A stretch of DNA of 64,000 nt from Druceiella hillmani (lineage: Eukaryota > Arthropoda > Insecta > Lepidoptera > Hepialidae): contig JAYKKI010000007.1 in assembly GCA_039881145.1 (NCBI GenBank), positions 37,776,501 to 37,840,500 of the forward strand. The letters are read 5' to 3'. Numbering within the stretch: the first letter of the stretch is position 1; each line of letters begins with the position of its first letter. Of the stretch, positions 1 to 11,800 are shown in pieces. The position numbers were made by a program, and so were the translations under genes. The notes under the pieces were generated by a model. The model saw only the letters and a program-made list of their open reading frames with translations. It did not search any database and was not told the origin of the DNA.

Positions 1-700
1 GTTTGGCTGTCGATGCATCAAAAGTAGTATTTCGGAAAAACTGATTAAATCAAATTAAAAAAATAAACCCAACTTTTTATTGACACTTACTCAAAGAGTT
101 TACCTTTTGTTTATCTGTAAAATTTATCAATAGTAAACTATTCTACCATCTGCGGTAAATAATTAGATGCTAACAATATTAGAACATAATTATATTAATC
201 CCTTTTTGTCTCCTCGTAATTAATCAGTCAATAAACTAATTTTACACCCACAGTTGTCGTAGGGTAATATTAAAAACTACATTTTTATTAAGTTTGTATT
301 AGAAGTTGTTACACGCTGTTTGCTCTTGACTTAATTTCAAACATCATCATTTCTATTAAAAAAATATAAAGAAATCATCACATTTGCCTCAAAAGAAAAT
401 GAAAAAAATGTCGCACATTATCTTGATATGAATCCAATAGTAATCTATAGTTTAGGCCTTAATAATCAATTAATCATTTCTTCATACTCATCGTTAATTT
501 AATGAAAGATAACGTAATTAATGGGGTTAACAATCAATTAATTGCACTAATTATGTTAACGTTCAGTGAATTAACGAAGAGTTGAAAGGAAAGTCGCAAA
601 CACGCTTTATATTTCTGACGTGAGGTTGTGGTATCTTCTGGATATTACGTATATGTACAAGAAACGGGTAGGATTTTTTTCTTTTCTTGACATTTCTGCA
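1..700. other. AT-rich intergenic DNA, no gene seen
   Basis: No coding region or RNA gene can be supported here. The last 100 bases, around GATATTACGTATATGTACAAG (about 640-660), resemble the block at 13.9 kb and fit the tail of a preceding macro-repeat unit. Confidence 0.4.
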
Positions 701-944
701 GCGCAACAGGGAACCCTTTAAAATTCGTCGTATCCATTAATTTGTAACAACTTCATATTTTTCATAGTTTTATACTAATGTAAATAAAATGTTGATACTT
801 CAGATAATTACAGCATATGATATATTTCAAAATATTACACAAAAAATGTAATTGCACCTACTCAGAAATTGGGAGGTTTAACAAACAAATCGTCGCATGA
901 CAAAACTACTATGACAAAACTAAAACAGTTCACTATGGTTTCAC

Positions 945-1405
945 TACGAAACCTAAAAAAATATAGCAATCATTTAATTTTTCTTATTTTAAATTACAAT
1001 ATTCAACCAATCAACATTTATCCACCCTAAAACAATATTTGCGTAACACAGTACATATCCACCTAAAACACTGTAAAGTAGGTTAAGAAAAAGAACTGTA
1101 TAAGCGAGTATGTAAATGTAAAACTGTAAGCAAACCCAGTTAAACTAACTCTTCGTATATGCCTCATAAATATTCTGAGGGGACTCCTGAACATTTCGTA
1201 TTCAGCGTGATAGTTTTAAGTAAACATCTTGATTGAAGCGAATTTAATTAAACAAGAATGCTGTCGAGCTCTCTGTTTGGACCAAAGGAACGTGGTGATT
1301 TAAATACCGACTCCTTGTGGATGCTAAAAATTTAAAGTTCACAATTGCATTAGCGAAATAGTACTTACACGCGTTCAAGTATTTTAATGTTGTCTGGTTG
1401 GAGTT
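945..1405 (+). repeat. Triplicated conserved block, copy A
   Basis: First of three copies (others at 15985-16430 and 31780-32185). Its core, 1081-1268, differs from the 31.9 kb copy at only about 4 of 187 positions and from the 16.1 kb copy at about 16, while the flanking macro-repeat DNA is far more diverged. Shared fixed words include CTCATAAATATTCTGAGGGG, a forkhead-like GTAAACA and a homeodomain-like TTTAATTAAAC. The core has no credible ORF. It could be a duplicated regulatory element, a younger dispersed repeat or a gene-conversion tract. Confidence 0.7.
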
Positions 1406-2125
1406 ACCAATCAGAATTCGAAAATAATTTTTTTCAACGTTATCACAATTATTTGTTGCTCGTAAAAATTTATATATTTTTATGGGTACTGTGATTTAAA
1501 GATGTGAATTCAACAATAAGGCTTTGAAAACAAATATTTGTGACCTACATTTACTGTTTTGTAAATACTTATTTATTTAAAATAAACAGTTTTTCAAATT
1601 TGTTTCGCCTGTAAATCTCCGTTTTTAATTGCGTTTTGTTTCTATGATCCAAGTAAAGATGACAACGTTCCGAGTAATGACTGGAGTCCGAATTTAAAAA
1701 TGTGGTGTTTCGATTATTACTATTTTAAAGCGTAATATTTTGAAACTATATATTATTAAATGTACACCGCGATCGCGGTTTGTTCCTTTCTAAACATATA
1801 TCAACATTTCTTCCTGAATATCGGTCACATGAAAATATTAAAATTTGTTAATAATTGTAATGTATAGAAACAAATGATAGTAAGTAGCTAAATCAGTTTC
1901 CTTAAGATGGGTCAATCTAATATTACAATGTTGTTATTATTAAAAAACACTTCATAACCACCACTTATACTTTTTTAATGAAATTTGAAAATAATTCCAA
2001 CAAAAGGCGTATGACTGCTTCTTTAGAAATAACGAAACATTTACAAATTCGTGAATGAGTTATTAAGTAGAAATGAGTTTGAAATGAGAAAATTAATTGA
2101 GTTCGGTTCTTAGCCGTAGGATATA

Positions 2126-2294
2126 CGTGTGTGTATATGCGCGCGTGCGCTCTCTCGTGCCTGCGTGCGTGCGTGCGAGCGTGCGTGCGTGCGAGCGTGT
2201 GTGCATGCGTACGTGCGTGGGTGCGGGTGTGTGTGCGGGTGTGTGTGTGCGTGCGTGCGCGTGCATGTGCGTGTGCGTGAGTATGTATGTGTGA
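2126..2294. repeat. GT/GCGT-rich simple repeat
   Basis: Impure TGCG/GTGT array with interspersed GAGC. It produces overlapping ORFs of Cys/Val/Arg or His/Thr repeats on both strands, which are artefacts. Alternating purine-pyrimidine makes it prone to Z-DNA. Confidence 0.9.
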
Positions 2295-2494
2295 AAATTA
2301 TTGCAAAAATATAACAAACGTAAATATTTTCGAGTGAATATTTTTAATATCAAATTCAATATTTTACATTCAATTATTAAACGCAAACTTTTCAATTGCC
2401 ATCATCAAACCTGAAATCGTACAACTTCTGAATAGAAACCATTCAAATGTCAATAAATATACGTCGAACCTTCAACTCACGGAAAACGTAAACT

Positions 2495-2812
2495 TTACGA
2501 AAATAGGTTGAAATGTGCGCCGCAGAATGTCGACTGAGATGGTTCTCACTTCTTCCGTTACTTTAGCCTGAGCTGTTCCAAATTCTAAAGAAGGGTATCA
2601 AAAACTCTTGCTTTAAGATAACCCAATAGTAAAAAGTCAGCTGGGATTAAGTCGGGCGATCTGGGTAGCCAAATTATGACTCCAAATCGGCTTATGACTT
2701 TTCCCGAAAATAATGCTCTAATTGTGTCTATGGTGACCCTAGATGGGGTAGTGGCTCCATCTTGCTGAAACCACACATCTAACTCGTCAACATCCTCCTC
2801 TCGTAGCTGCAG
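2495..2812 (-). pseudogene. Tc1/mariner-type transposase fragment, frameshifted
   Basis: Read on the minus strand, 2812-2585 encodes the C-terminal half of a DDE/D transposase: VWFQQDGATTP (the second catalytic Asp in the usual QQDGA setting) followed by PRSPDLIPADFLLLGYLK (the PRSPDL.P.DF..WGYLK block holding the third catalytic residue). A stop follows DTLL. After a frameshift near 2580 the reading continues as KVTEEVRTISVDILRRTF, which fits the expected C-terminal helix. The N-terminal DNA-binding domain and first catalytic Asp are missing, no terminal repeats were found, and the first W of the WGY motif is L. It is a dead relic. The fold assignment rests on these motifs; the exact mariner subgroup is unknown. 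Confidence 0.8.
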
Positions 2813-2999
2813 CGCAAAAAAAATGTTTAATCATTTCGATATACTGGATGAATTTGGAGTTTGAATTCGGCGCTAAGACACGTTATACTGACAAGGGTTT
2901 GATCCAAAAAACTAAATAAAATCCCCGATGGTTTCCTGTCCTCACTAGAGTAAGGTATGAGTCTTGTAAATACCGAACATTGTGCTGGAATTCAAAATT

Positions 3000-5180
3000 T
3001 TTATGGATAATTTGGTGTCATTTGATCTCGCTATTACTGCTATTTTATGGAAATAATGGCAATTTTTTTTCACTTTCCAAACATTCGTCTGAGATGGCCA
3101 GTTTTGACGACATCATACTTCGACAATCGAATCGACATCGTTACATTATAAATCATAATTGTTCTTAAAATATATGCCTTCAACATATATCATCATATAT
3201 ACCATCAGATATATGTTTCCGGATTTCAGCCTGAGTCAACAATCAAGCAAACTTTCACGGTATATATATTTGTAGAAATTTCTATATTTATTTAAATTTC
3301 TTAAATGTATTGTTATCAAAAAGGTCTTCAAGGTACAAACTTTTCACTTTTACCGTTTTATGTTACCAATGTAAACAAAAAATCCACTATAAAGGTAGAA
3401 ATATAGAAAAATATGGAAAATATTACTAACAAACTAAAGGAAACTTGGATCTTTTTACAATTACGAATATGCACTTTAATTTAAAGATATTTATTTGTGT
3501 TTATTAAACTGATTAGATGAACACTGTAAAATTTATGACCATAACATGTAAATTTACATTGCTTTCCATATTAGTTGACTTATGATTATGGAAAAATATT
3601 TTGGTTATGACACACTGATGAATTTTTAAAAAATTATCCAAAATTTCTTACGGACTTCTTCAGTTTGAAATTGTATAAAAGGCTTTACCTAATTATGACA
3701 ATGTCATTGCTTTTATTAAAAATATAAGGTTGTTTGTAAATTCTCCTAACTATTACTATTTTTTTTTAATATTTAACGTCATGTAGTATTAACTAATCGC
3801 TGGTAATGGTTTTAATTAATAGTATAAATATTGTCGTTTCACTCGAGTCACTCGATATTTTACGGAAGTAAATGAATTCACTTCGGATAGCTTTGGAAAT
3901 TCGAACACTCGTTTGACAAAAATTCCAAGTAATATAGTAATTTGAGATAGAGTCAAAATCTTGAGAAACACAGACGAAGGGAATAGTTTATTTGTTGAAT
4001 GAAGGTACAATAGATTTCTTCTCACGATGGTGATTGCCATCTGCACGTTGAGTTTATTGTGCATGTGTTTAGATTTCCTTTTCGGTTACATAACATAGTA
4101 CTGTAAATATATTTGTCACATTTTATATAACCAACATGAACGGTAATTTTCATACGATTCTAGAGAACTTTCTTCTCTGCACTTCTCATCCTCGGAGTCA
4201 TGCACTATGCTTTACGTTATAGTATATTACGATCCGTTGTAATTAATGTATGAAATTATATAACGTTTTTGATAGTTTCCATTCGTCCACTTTGTTTCCT
4301 CTGCAATTTCAAAAATCAAAAATAAGTATATGATAATAAAGGTAAACAACCAAATATCTTTAATTTGATCGTAAAATTGGAACAAGATATTAGATTAATC
4401 TTACGATATCTGTAAATATAAGTAAATTTTTTTCCGAAAGTAAATAAATTATATGCAATATTTTTTTTAATTTATCTATTTTCGTTAACTAAACATTTTA
4501 AAACACATTTCTCTTATTCGAACTATAATAATTTTTTTGTTTGACTGAACAAATATCATCGCTTTGGCGGTGACTTTAATTACACGTTGTTGATATTTAA
4601 AATAGTTCCATAATAGCGATAACAAAAATGACGTTATAATCAAAGCAAAAAGATTGATTTTTGTTTTTATTTTAGAAAATAAAATATTGATTCAAATAGG
4701 AAATCAAATATGGTAAATCAAAAAAATATGTTAGCGAATACGAGAACAGTATCATTATGAAGTTTTATCTAAGTAAGATAACGTTTTTCCTCTTACTATG
4801 ACTTCAATTAAATTACTTCTAATGTTAACAAAGTTACATTTATATTAATATTAACATAGTTTTTTTACTATGGATTAGTTTGTATTCAGAAATTAGAAAA
4901 ATTCGAGCAGAAATTAAAGCATTTATTTAGAATTATAAACTGAAAAATAAATTTCTTTTTACGTGTTTTAACCAATCAGAGTAAAATTATTTCTGGAAAC
5001 CAATTATTAATTTTTTTTCGAAGTTCTGTGCACTTTTTACTCAAAATTTTTTATTCTAGTGTATTGGTGAAAATCAACATCATTTATACGATACGGCAAA
5101 AGCAGTGCACCATGTAGCATTACGGCATTTTCAATCACGACATTATCTCCGAATAAGTTTAAAACTAACTGCATCAGCCA
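3000..5180. other. AT-rich DNA, no gene seen
   Basis: No repeat, RNA or coding signal that I can support. The short ORFs on both strands have low-complexity composition and no recognisable motif. Confidence 0.4.
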
Positions 5181-5216
5181 CTCGTTGATAAGAGTATTTT
5201 TGATGATAAATATCAT

Positions 5217-5289
<73 letters not shown>
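5217..5289. repeat. (TA)n microsatellite
   Basis: Nearly pure TA array, interrupted once by AAA near its start. Confidence 0.95.
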
Positions 5290-5292
<3 letters not shown>

Positions 5293-6282
5293 TATACATT
5301 TATCAATCAACCGCCCATCAAACGTAACAATTTAAGTAATTTACTATTCAAAATTTATTTCCGTTTCAAAAAAGGGCTTAATTTTAAGCTTCCACTCACA
5401 GCCAGCTTACGAATACCTTTGAAACGCCTGTTTAATTAATTCTGTTTCATTATATAACTTCTTCAAGTGTGTGAGTTTTCCGGCTTCAGTTGCAGAGAGA
5501 AATACTGTGAAGGATTATCTAAAGTTTTATTTAATTTATAGAGTTTCAGATTTAATAAGAAACATGTTTGGCAATATTAAAATATGCAATATGAAAATAT
5601 TTAACGAAATAAATTCTGCTTCTGTTTTGAATGTGTCGTCTAAAGGAAGTTTCTAAGCCACACGGATATATTATTTTGAAGTCTTACTGAAGAGTATATC
5701 ATCGGTTAGATCCTCATAATTTCATTGTTTATATTTTTTTAGTAAAATCCTTGCCCAAATTACAGTTAAATGTTTGAGGACCATAGCGCAAAAGAAATTT
5801 TTAAGATTAAATGCAATACTAAATTTACAAAAACAGTGATCGCACATATAAGTATATAGAATATAATTGAAATTTTGATTTCGTTGTAAAATGAAAATAC
5901 TCCAGGATCTTAATGTTTAGACCGTGAATTGAAAATCAGAACAAATTATGCAACACAGATTCATACACGAATTTAAGGACATGCAATAATTTAATTACTT
6001 TAGAACCAATTTAACTACAGACATTTCTAAGTTTCGCGCATATATTGTAGTTTGTAACAAATTATTTATCACAAGTTAGCCAAAAATTTGTCTTGTATGT
6101 AACAATTACACTCAATAATTTGAAAACGTTTTAAGGTTTGTTGAAAAAGCTGATATTCGAAACTATACCCAAACGTGTAAATAATTCTAAAACAAATCAG
6201 TACATTGACGTATTTTATTATAGTCTCAAAGCGTGTTAAAATTAGTAAGTTATTAGTAAGTTTAATTATTAGTAAGTTATTT

Positions 6283-6324
6283 CACTCACACACACACACA
6301 CATACACAAGCATACACACACACA
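6283..6324. repeat. (CA)n microsatellite
   Basis: CA repeats with two imperfect interruptions (CATACACAAGCATACAC). It bounds one side of the SINE-like segment next to it. Confidence 0.9.
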
Positions 6325-6347
6325 ATTTAATGTATATAATTGATACA

Positions 6348-6481
6348 TATGGCGGACTGATTGCTTCGAGAGCAATCTCTTCCAGTCAAGCGGAACACTA
6401 GTTTAGCCCCGCTGAGCGACTGAGAATCAAACCCTCGTCCCCATGATGCCCCGCATAGTCAAAGGCCGTGATCAAACCACG

Positions 6482-6484
<3 letters not shown>
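6348..6484 (-). mobile_element. SINE-like segment between two microsatellites
   Basis: This 137-bp segment is clearly richer in GC than its surroundings and lies between (CA)n and (TA)n arrays. On the minus strand it contains GGTTTGATTCT (within 6423-6434), close to a tRNA B-box, but no clear A-box at the right distance. Two hairpins are visible: GATTGCT/AGCAATC (6359-6377) and CCGTG/CACGG (6466-6482). It may be a tRNA-derived SINE fragment or a mini-element that spreads with flanking microsatellites. No second copy occurs in the window, so the assignment is tentative. Confidence 0.4.

Positions 6485-6525
<41 letters not shown>
6485..6525. repeat. (TA)n microsatellite
   Basis: Pure TA array adjoining the SINE-like segment. 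Confidence 0.95.
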
Positions 6526-6528
<3 letters not shown>

Positions 6529-7731
6529 AATTTGCATATTTTATTTACTTTAAAGCTGACTATAATTATAAGATGTGAACAGTTTGAAATAGGAGCAATG
6601 TAGTTTTCTGTAGAAACCTGCAATTTATTAATTACATTGAATATAAATATGCACCAACTAGCTTTTTTGTCACTTTTTATTTCTTTCTAGCAACGTATAT
6701 CAATTATATGGAATATCACATTGTTTTCCTTAACTTTATGTTTCTTGAATTCTTTTTTCGTAAAGCTTCAATAGTAATAGTCATTTTTAATAAGCCAACA
6801 TTCAGATTTTGACAGATCGTATTTCATCTGTATTTTCATCGTGGTAATAACAAGTGAAATATTAGACTTCTCATTTTCAGATTCAAGATCTAAAAGCATC
6901 AATTTGACAAAGATCAAACATTTTCCCATGCAAAAATGTAATTTCTAACTTTTTGCTAGAGCATTACTCTGACAATATTTACAATTTTATTTCTACGTCA
7001 AGCCGTTCTTTTTTATCTAAACTTATACCTAATTTATTTTCACAAGCAAAACGAAAATAAAATGAAATATTATAAGGAAAATTACTTCATATTTTTCTAT
7101 TTCACCAATTTATTTATTTTGTACATATGGGTTATACTTACCTTCGTATAAAATACATATTAATCAATCATCAATCTTTTATGTGATTTTTGTCGTAAGA
7201 TTAATCATTGTACAATAAAACCAAAAAATTAAAAAAAATGATGGCCATTAGATAGGGAATTAAATTCGACAGCGAATATCTATCAACGAATGTGAATTCC
7301 AAAAAACATGTTTCGGGAATACTGGAAAATGTATAAATTGCTTTATTTGACACCGCATTTTTATTAGTCTCACCTTAAACTTACGGAAGGTCAAATAAAG
7401 TTAAACATATGAAATGATAAGAAACTTTACTGTAACTTTTCGTTGTTTAAATTACCTTCCACAAGTTTTATATTGTTTACCTAACTGCAAAGGATCTGTT
7501 GAACTATAAAAACGATAGTTCTTCACAAACTATATAACAGCTTGATTTGGGTAAATTGGACAAAATAGCGTTGTCACCTGGATGGCGGCAACGGAAACAA
7601 GTTCAAGGAATAAAGTTTTACAGTACTTCTATTTCGGCCTACTAAAAGTATTTACCCCATACTGTGTTTATATGAATCGATAGTATTATTTGTTTTAAGT
7701 TAAGTTTGTTCAAGGCTCGCTTCGTGATAGT

Positions 7732-7785
7732 ATCTAATGACTTATCAATAAATTAATTTAAATATTTATTGATAAATCATTAGAT
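7732..7785. repeat. Imperfect inverted repeat (hairpin 1 of a pair)
   Basis: The sequence starts ATCTAATGACTTATCAATAA and ends with its near-complement TTATTGATAAATCATTAGAT. It lies three bases from a second, unrelated hairpin. Confidence 0.8.
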
Positions 7786-7788
7786 GCT

Positions 7789-7850
7789 GAAGACCGTTAC
7801 AGTATTTTAATATTACACTAAATTAATATTAAAATACTGTAACGGTCTTC
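7789..7850. repeat. Perfect 27-bp inverted repeat, 8-nt loop
   Basis: Arms 7789-7815 and 7824-7850 are exact reverse complements (start GAAGACCGTTACAG, end CTGTAACGGTCTTC) around loop CACTAAAT. A perfect 27-bp arm in otherwise decayed DNA implies recent origin or RNA-structure constraint. It could be a small foldback element or a hairpin small-RNA precursor. Confidence 0.9.
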
Positions 7851-7910
7851 CAATATTTCTTTATTTTTATGCAATCGTCAGGTCAAGTTTGCACATGAAC
7901 TACACGTAAT

Positions 7911-8139
7911 ATTGTAACATATTTTTGTTTAAAGAAATTTACTTCTCCTTTTACAAAAATAACAAGCAAAGTATCCTGATTCTTGATACGTCATTGTAAC
8001 ACATTTACGTTCAACGAAATTTACTTCTTTTTTTCCAAAAATAACAAACAAGGTATTCTGATTCTTTACATGTGATATTGCAACACATTTACCTTCAACG
8101 AAATTTACTTCTTCTTTTCCGAAAATAAGAAATAAAGTA
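7911..8139 (+). repeat. 83-bp tandem repeat, 2.8 copies
   Basis: Unit starts at 7911, 7994 and 8077 give a period of exactly 83. Each unit begins ATTG(T/C)AACA, contains CGAAATTTACTTCT and a T-rich run, and ends near the next TA/TG-rich junction. The third unit is cut short near 8139. Confidence 0.9.
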
Positions 8140-8324
8140 GCGTATTAGGTAACCCAAACGTTTTTGAAAGCTTTAAGGAAATATTTTTGTTTTGTGTGTT
8201 ATTAATAATAAATTCTACTTTTTCCCTATTCAGACTTATAACTTAATGACTAATTCTTGTTATTATTCAAATATTTAGATAAGAATATTATAATTTTGAA
8301 AATGTGACACAATTTGAAAATATT

Positions 8325-8472
8325 TTGAATATATTTGGCGTTAATTTTGTAGAAATTCATTATTCACAATTAAATGAAACTACGTGATGTAGTATTATTT
8401 CTACTTTCTTTAATTTCTTTACCACGACCTAGGTTTCGTTGTATTACAACATCTTCAGGTGGAATCTCACCT
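8325..8472 (+). mobile_element. Hammerhead foldback element, one arm only
   Basis: The copy begins TGAATATATTTGGCGTTAAT (tail) and runs through the left arm to CATCTTCAGGTGGA, then stops. The right arm is absent, replaced by CTCACCTATTATTATTATGAG. No target-site duplication is visible. It keeps one of the three fully intact hammerhead cores (minus strand). Confidence 0.85.
8422..8462 (-). ncRNA. Hammerhead ribozyme motif, intact core
   Basis: Read on the minus strand: stem I CCAC (pairs with GTGG at the other end), core CTGAAGA, one extra U, stem II GTTGT/ACAAC with loop AAT, core GAAA, stem III CC/GG closed by A-U with loop UA, then GUC and the cleavage point before GTGG. Every residue of the CUGANGA...GAAA...NUH consensus is present. 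The unpaired U after A9 is tolerated in some natural hammerheads. Stem III is so short that activity as a dimer, through the self-complementary ACCUAGGU, is more likely than as a monomer. It is predicted from pattern only. Confidence 0.75.
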
Positions 8473-8639
8473 ATTATTATTATGAGCCATAAACTATTAT
8501 GAGCCCGCACTATGGCCAAAGAATCGCATGTTTTCAAACTTAATATTCAATATCGATACGACAGTGTATTAAAATTATAATCAAATAAAAAAATACACAA
8601 AATCTCTCCATCGGTTACAATGCTTTCATTAGTACGGTA

Positions 8640-8880
8640 AAAAAAGCGACAAAAATAGCGTTTGACTAGAAGCTCTGGTCCTCACTTCACATTAATCAAT
8701 CGACAATTTCATTTATTCACCTCCGCTTTGAAGTCGATTTCAGTTCTAAAAGCTCAATCGAAACTATTCGCTTTGCGAGAGCTTTGCAAACGACAAACTG
8801 CCCACCAATTTCGTGTCGACCTCAAAGCGACTTCCCCAGTCTGCGCGCTGGGTTCAATTATTTATAAAGATTGATTATTT
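8640..8880. other. GC-richer segment with imperfect foldback
   Basis: A 240-bp patch of higher GC with an imperfect inverted pair CGCTTTGAAGTCGAT (about 8728) and GTCGACCTCAAAGCGAC (about 8818). A 70-codon ORF (8662-8874, plus) spans it but matches nothing I know and overlaps the foldback, so I do not call a gene. It is probably a transposon fragment. Confidence 0.35.
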
Positions 8881-11800
8881 ATGCTTTTTAATATTCATTT
8901 CGTTTGGTAAATCTGTGGTTGGTTGTTTTTTGTGATTCATTATACGTATTTTTCTTATAAATGTTGTATAAATTAATATCAAAAGGATCTATATAATTAA
9001 TTAATTTTTTTTTTAATTTTCTCCAGTATATTTATTTTTTTCAAAATTTTATGATTAAAATCACAAATTTTACTACCCCTAATTTTTTACATATTGTAAA
9101 GAAATTTTGAGTAAATTTACTTTACGAATCTTAAGATAGTCTTAGAATAGGAAACTAGGAAATTACAAATACTATTTTAAAAACGATTGAAAATTAAATG
9201 TGAAGTAGGAAAACGATTTAATGCGTTGTTTTAAGACGTTACTACTAAAAAATTAGCAGCAGCTAAGGAAACATTTTAATTTTAAAAAATTTGGCAAATA
9301 TAATGTGATTGAAGTAAATTAGAAGTATTCCTAGAAATTTGGTATTGGTTTTAAACAAAATATAGAATAAAAAATGCCTTAACATTATTCGGCAAGCTTA
9401 AAATGTATTATAATTTAATTTAATGTTTGTGAATAATTGAATTTCTTTGGTAGTTTACTACATTAATAACTTTATTTGTATACTTATGGAAATTTATCTA
9501 GAGATTTTTTGGTGAGTGATTATATGTATCAGGTGAGTGATGATATTTTATCGGACATAAGTGTCACGAAATATATATGTATCCATGAGAATCTATGAGT
9601 AATGAATTTCCGTAAAAACGTTTACGGTCGAACTACTTAGAGGGTGTTAAATAAAGCCTCGTTTTCAGATCGATTAGACACACAAGAACGAACTCGCATG
9701 ATGACGCATGGACTGTTAGGAATATGTTTTATTAAATACGAAATAATTCTATTGACAGTAATATCACGCGTGTATTACTGGATAAAATTTATTAAATGCG
9801 TGTGCAGATTTAAATCATGTATTCTGCAGAGCTGTCCATAACAATATTAAATGGTATTATCTTGAATTATTATTTCAAATAAAATGGCACAAAAATGCCA
9901 TATGTATTGTTTTTTCTAGACTTCAGGATGTCAACATATATTTTTTATTTTATTTCATACCTATGTATTCCACAACACGGAAGAGAAAACCAATACATTT
10001 CAATATTTTAAAATTAGTGTTATATTTTTATAGTAATGTTGAAAATTACGAAAGAGGAGTTTATTTTAAAATAAAAAAAACCTTATACGGACTGAGGATA
10101 AAACTTTTCCTTTACTTATTGAGTTTGTATATCTGCTAAATAGTTTTGAATAGCTACTTTCATCTACGTTTTAATTTTCTATAAATATAAGTGCAGGTAT
10201 ATCGCGAGGATATAATGAAAAAGTAGTTTAAATAATTACTTAGGTTTATCTAACTTTATCTACAGTGCAAATTAATAGAAAATATTTTCAAATCTTCTAT
10301 TATCATGTCATTTTTATTCAACCATCGATGATGATAGAACTTAAACTTAGCATCTTTACCCAAAAGTAGGAGATATTAAAAAGATTGGAGTTGATGCAAA
10401 ATGTTCAATAAGGTAAATATTACATCTATATTTATTTCTTTTCTGGTCTGAAAAAAATAGAATTGGTATATATGAGTTCTAAGCTATCACTATCATGTAA
10501 AATAAGATTTAGTATTAGAACACGTGACATAATATTTAATTTTGGAAATCGTCCCTTTTGTAACATCATTTCGCCAAAAAGGAGCAAAGATGTATTTAAT
10601 TGTACGATTGATATGAAAATTGAGATAAATGTAATCAATTTTACAAAGATAGAAAAAAGAATTTTATTTCTAAAGAATGTTTAAAAATGTTTAAATAAAA
10701 TTTTATCAGAAGTAGAAATTAATTTTTTAAAATAAATTTAAATTGACAAGTTTTAACATTTTATTATAATCATTTTTCTTTAAATAATATCGAAAACATT
10801 TTAGGTATTGCTGACCTAATTCTATGTAAAATTGTTCCACAGTAAAGAAGAAAACGAATATACAGGTAATCGAATACATTTAGAAGTTTGAAAGTGAACT
10901 AGTCTAATATAGACTAATTAGCTTTACAAATCTAGTAGTGCTTACTGAAAATATCCAAACAAAACACTTCGAAAAATGTTATATTTCATTTATAATTACA
11001 ACTCAACAGGATGGATGTTCAAAGAAATCAGAAGTTCCTTTTCAGAACAATTTAAATATAAAACCGACATTTCTAAAGAGGCGAATATAGAATTATATTT
11101 CATTTTAAAGTTCTGATGTTATTTTGATAAAATTACTATAAAAGGTCATATTTTGGTTACCTTAAGTGTTATTTTTGTGTTAAATTTCGTATACAATTTT
11201 TTTTATAAAGTATCTATATAATTTCAATCGCTCAAACAAAACCAAAAGACGAAGAGAATTGAATAGTTTTCTAACACATACTAATAAAATTTTAACTTGA
11301 TGCCATGAAAGTGAGACGTTAGGTCAAGAGCTATGACGGTATTATTACTAAATACTTGAATATACTATGACCTTAGTAACGTATACATACGTAATAACTC
11401 TTATTTTTTATATAAATAAGCTAACGATCACAAAAAAAAACAAGTGGCTAGTTAAAGAAGTCACACGTAATACACTCATTACCCCGAACAGAAACGTGCT
11501 CGTGCCATTGGCTAAAATATAGTGTTTGTGTATAAATTTTACGTAATTATGCTATTAAACTCAAAGTAAATGTTTAATTAAGCATAATCTAATAAAGTTT
11601 AAATAATTTACAGTCCAAATACGTGACCATAAAGATTTTATAAATGTTACAATTATTAACAGGACTTTTAAAGTTATAAATTTTTCTCAAAAGTAAATTA
11701 ACTTTGAAATTAAATTGAATGTATTTGGAACCTTAAACACTTATAAAAGTATGAGTTTTATGACCTTAAAAAGTAAAAATATGATATAAAAGAGATGCAT

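Noticed and set aside
2093..2395. Three overlapping ORFs rich in Cys/Val or His/Thr
   Set aside because: They come from the GT/GCGT simple repeat.
6423..6434. tRNA gene suggested by the B-box-like word
   Set aside because: No A-box at tRNA distance and no cloverleaf can be drawn.
8662..8874. 70-codon ORF in a GC-richer patch
   Set aside because: No motif, and it overlaps an imperfect foldback that explains the composition.
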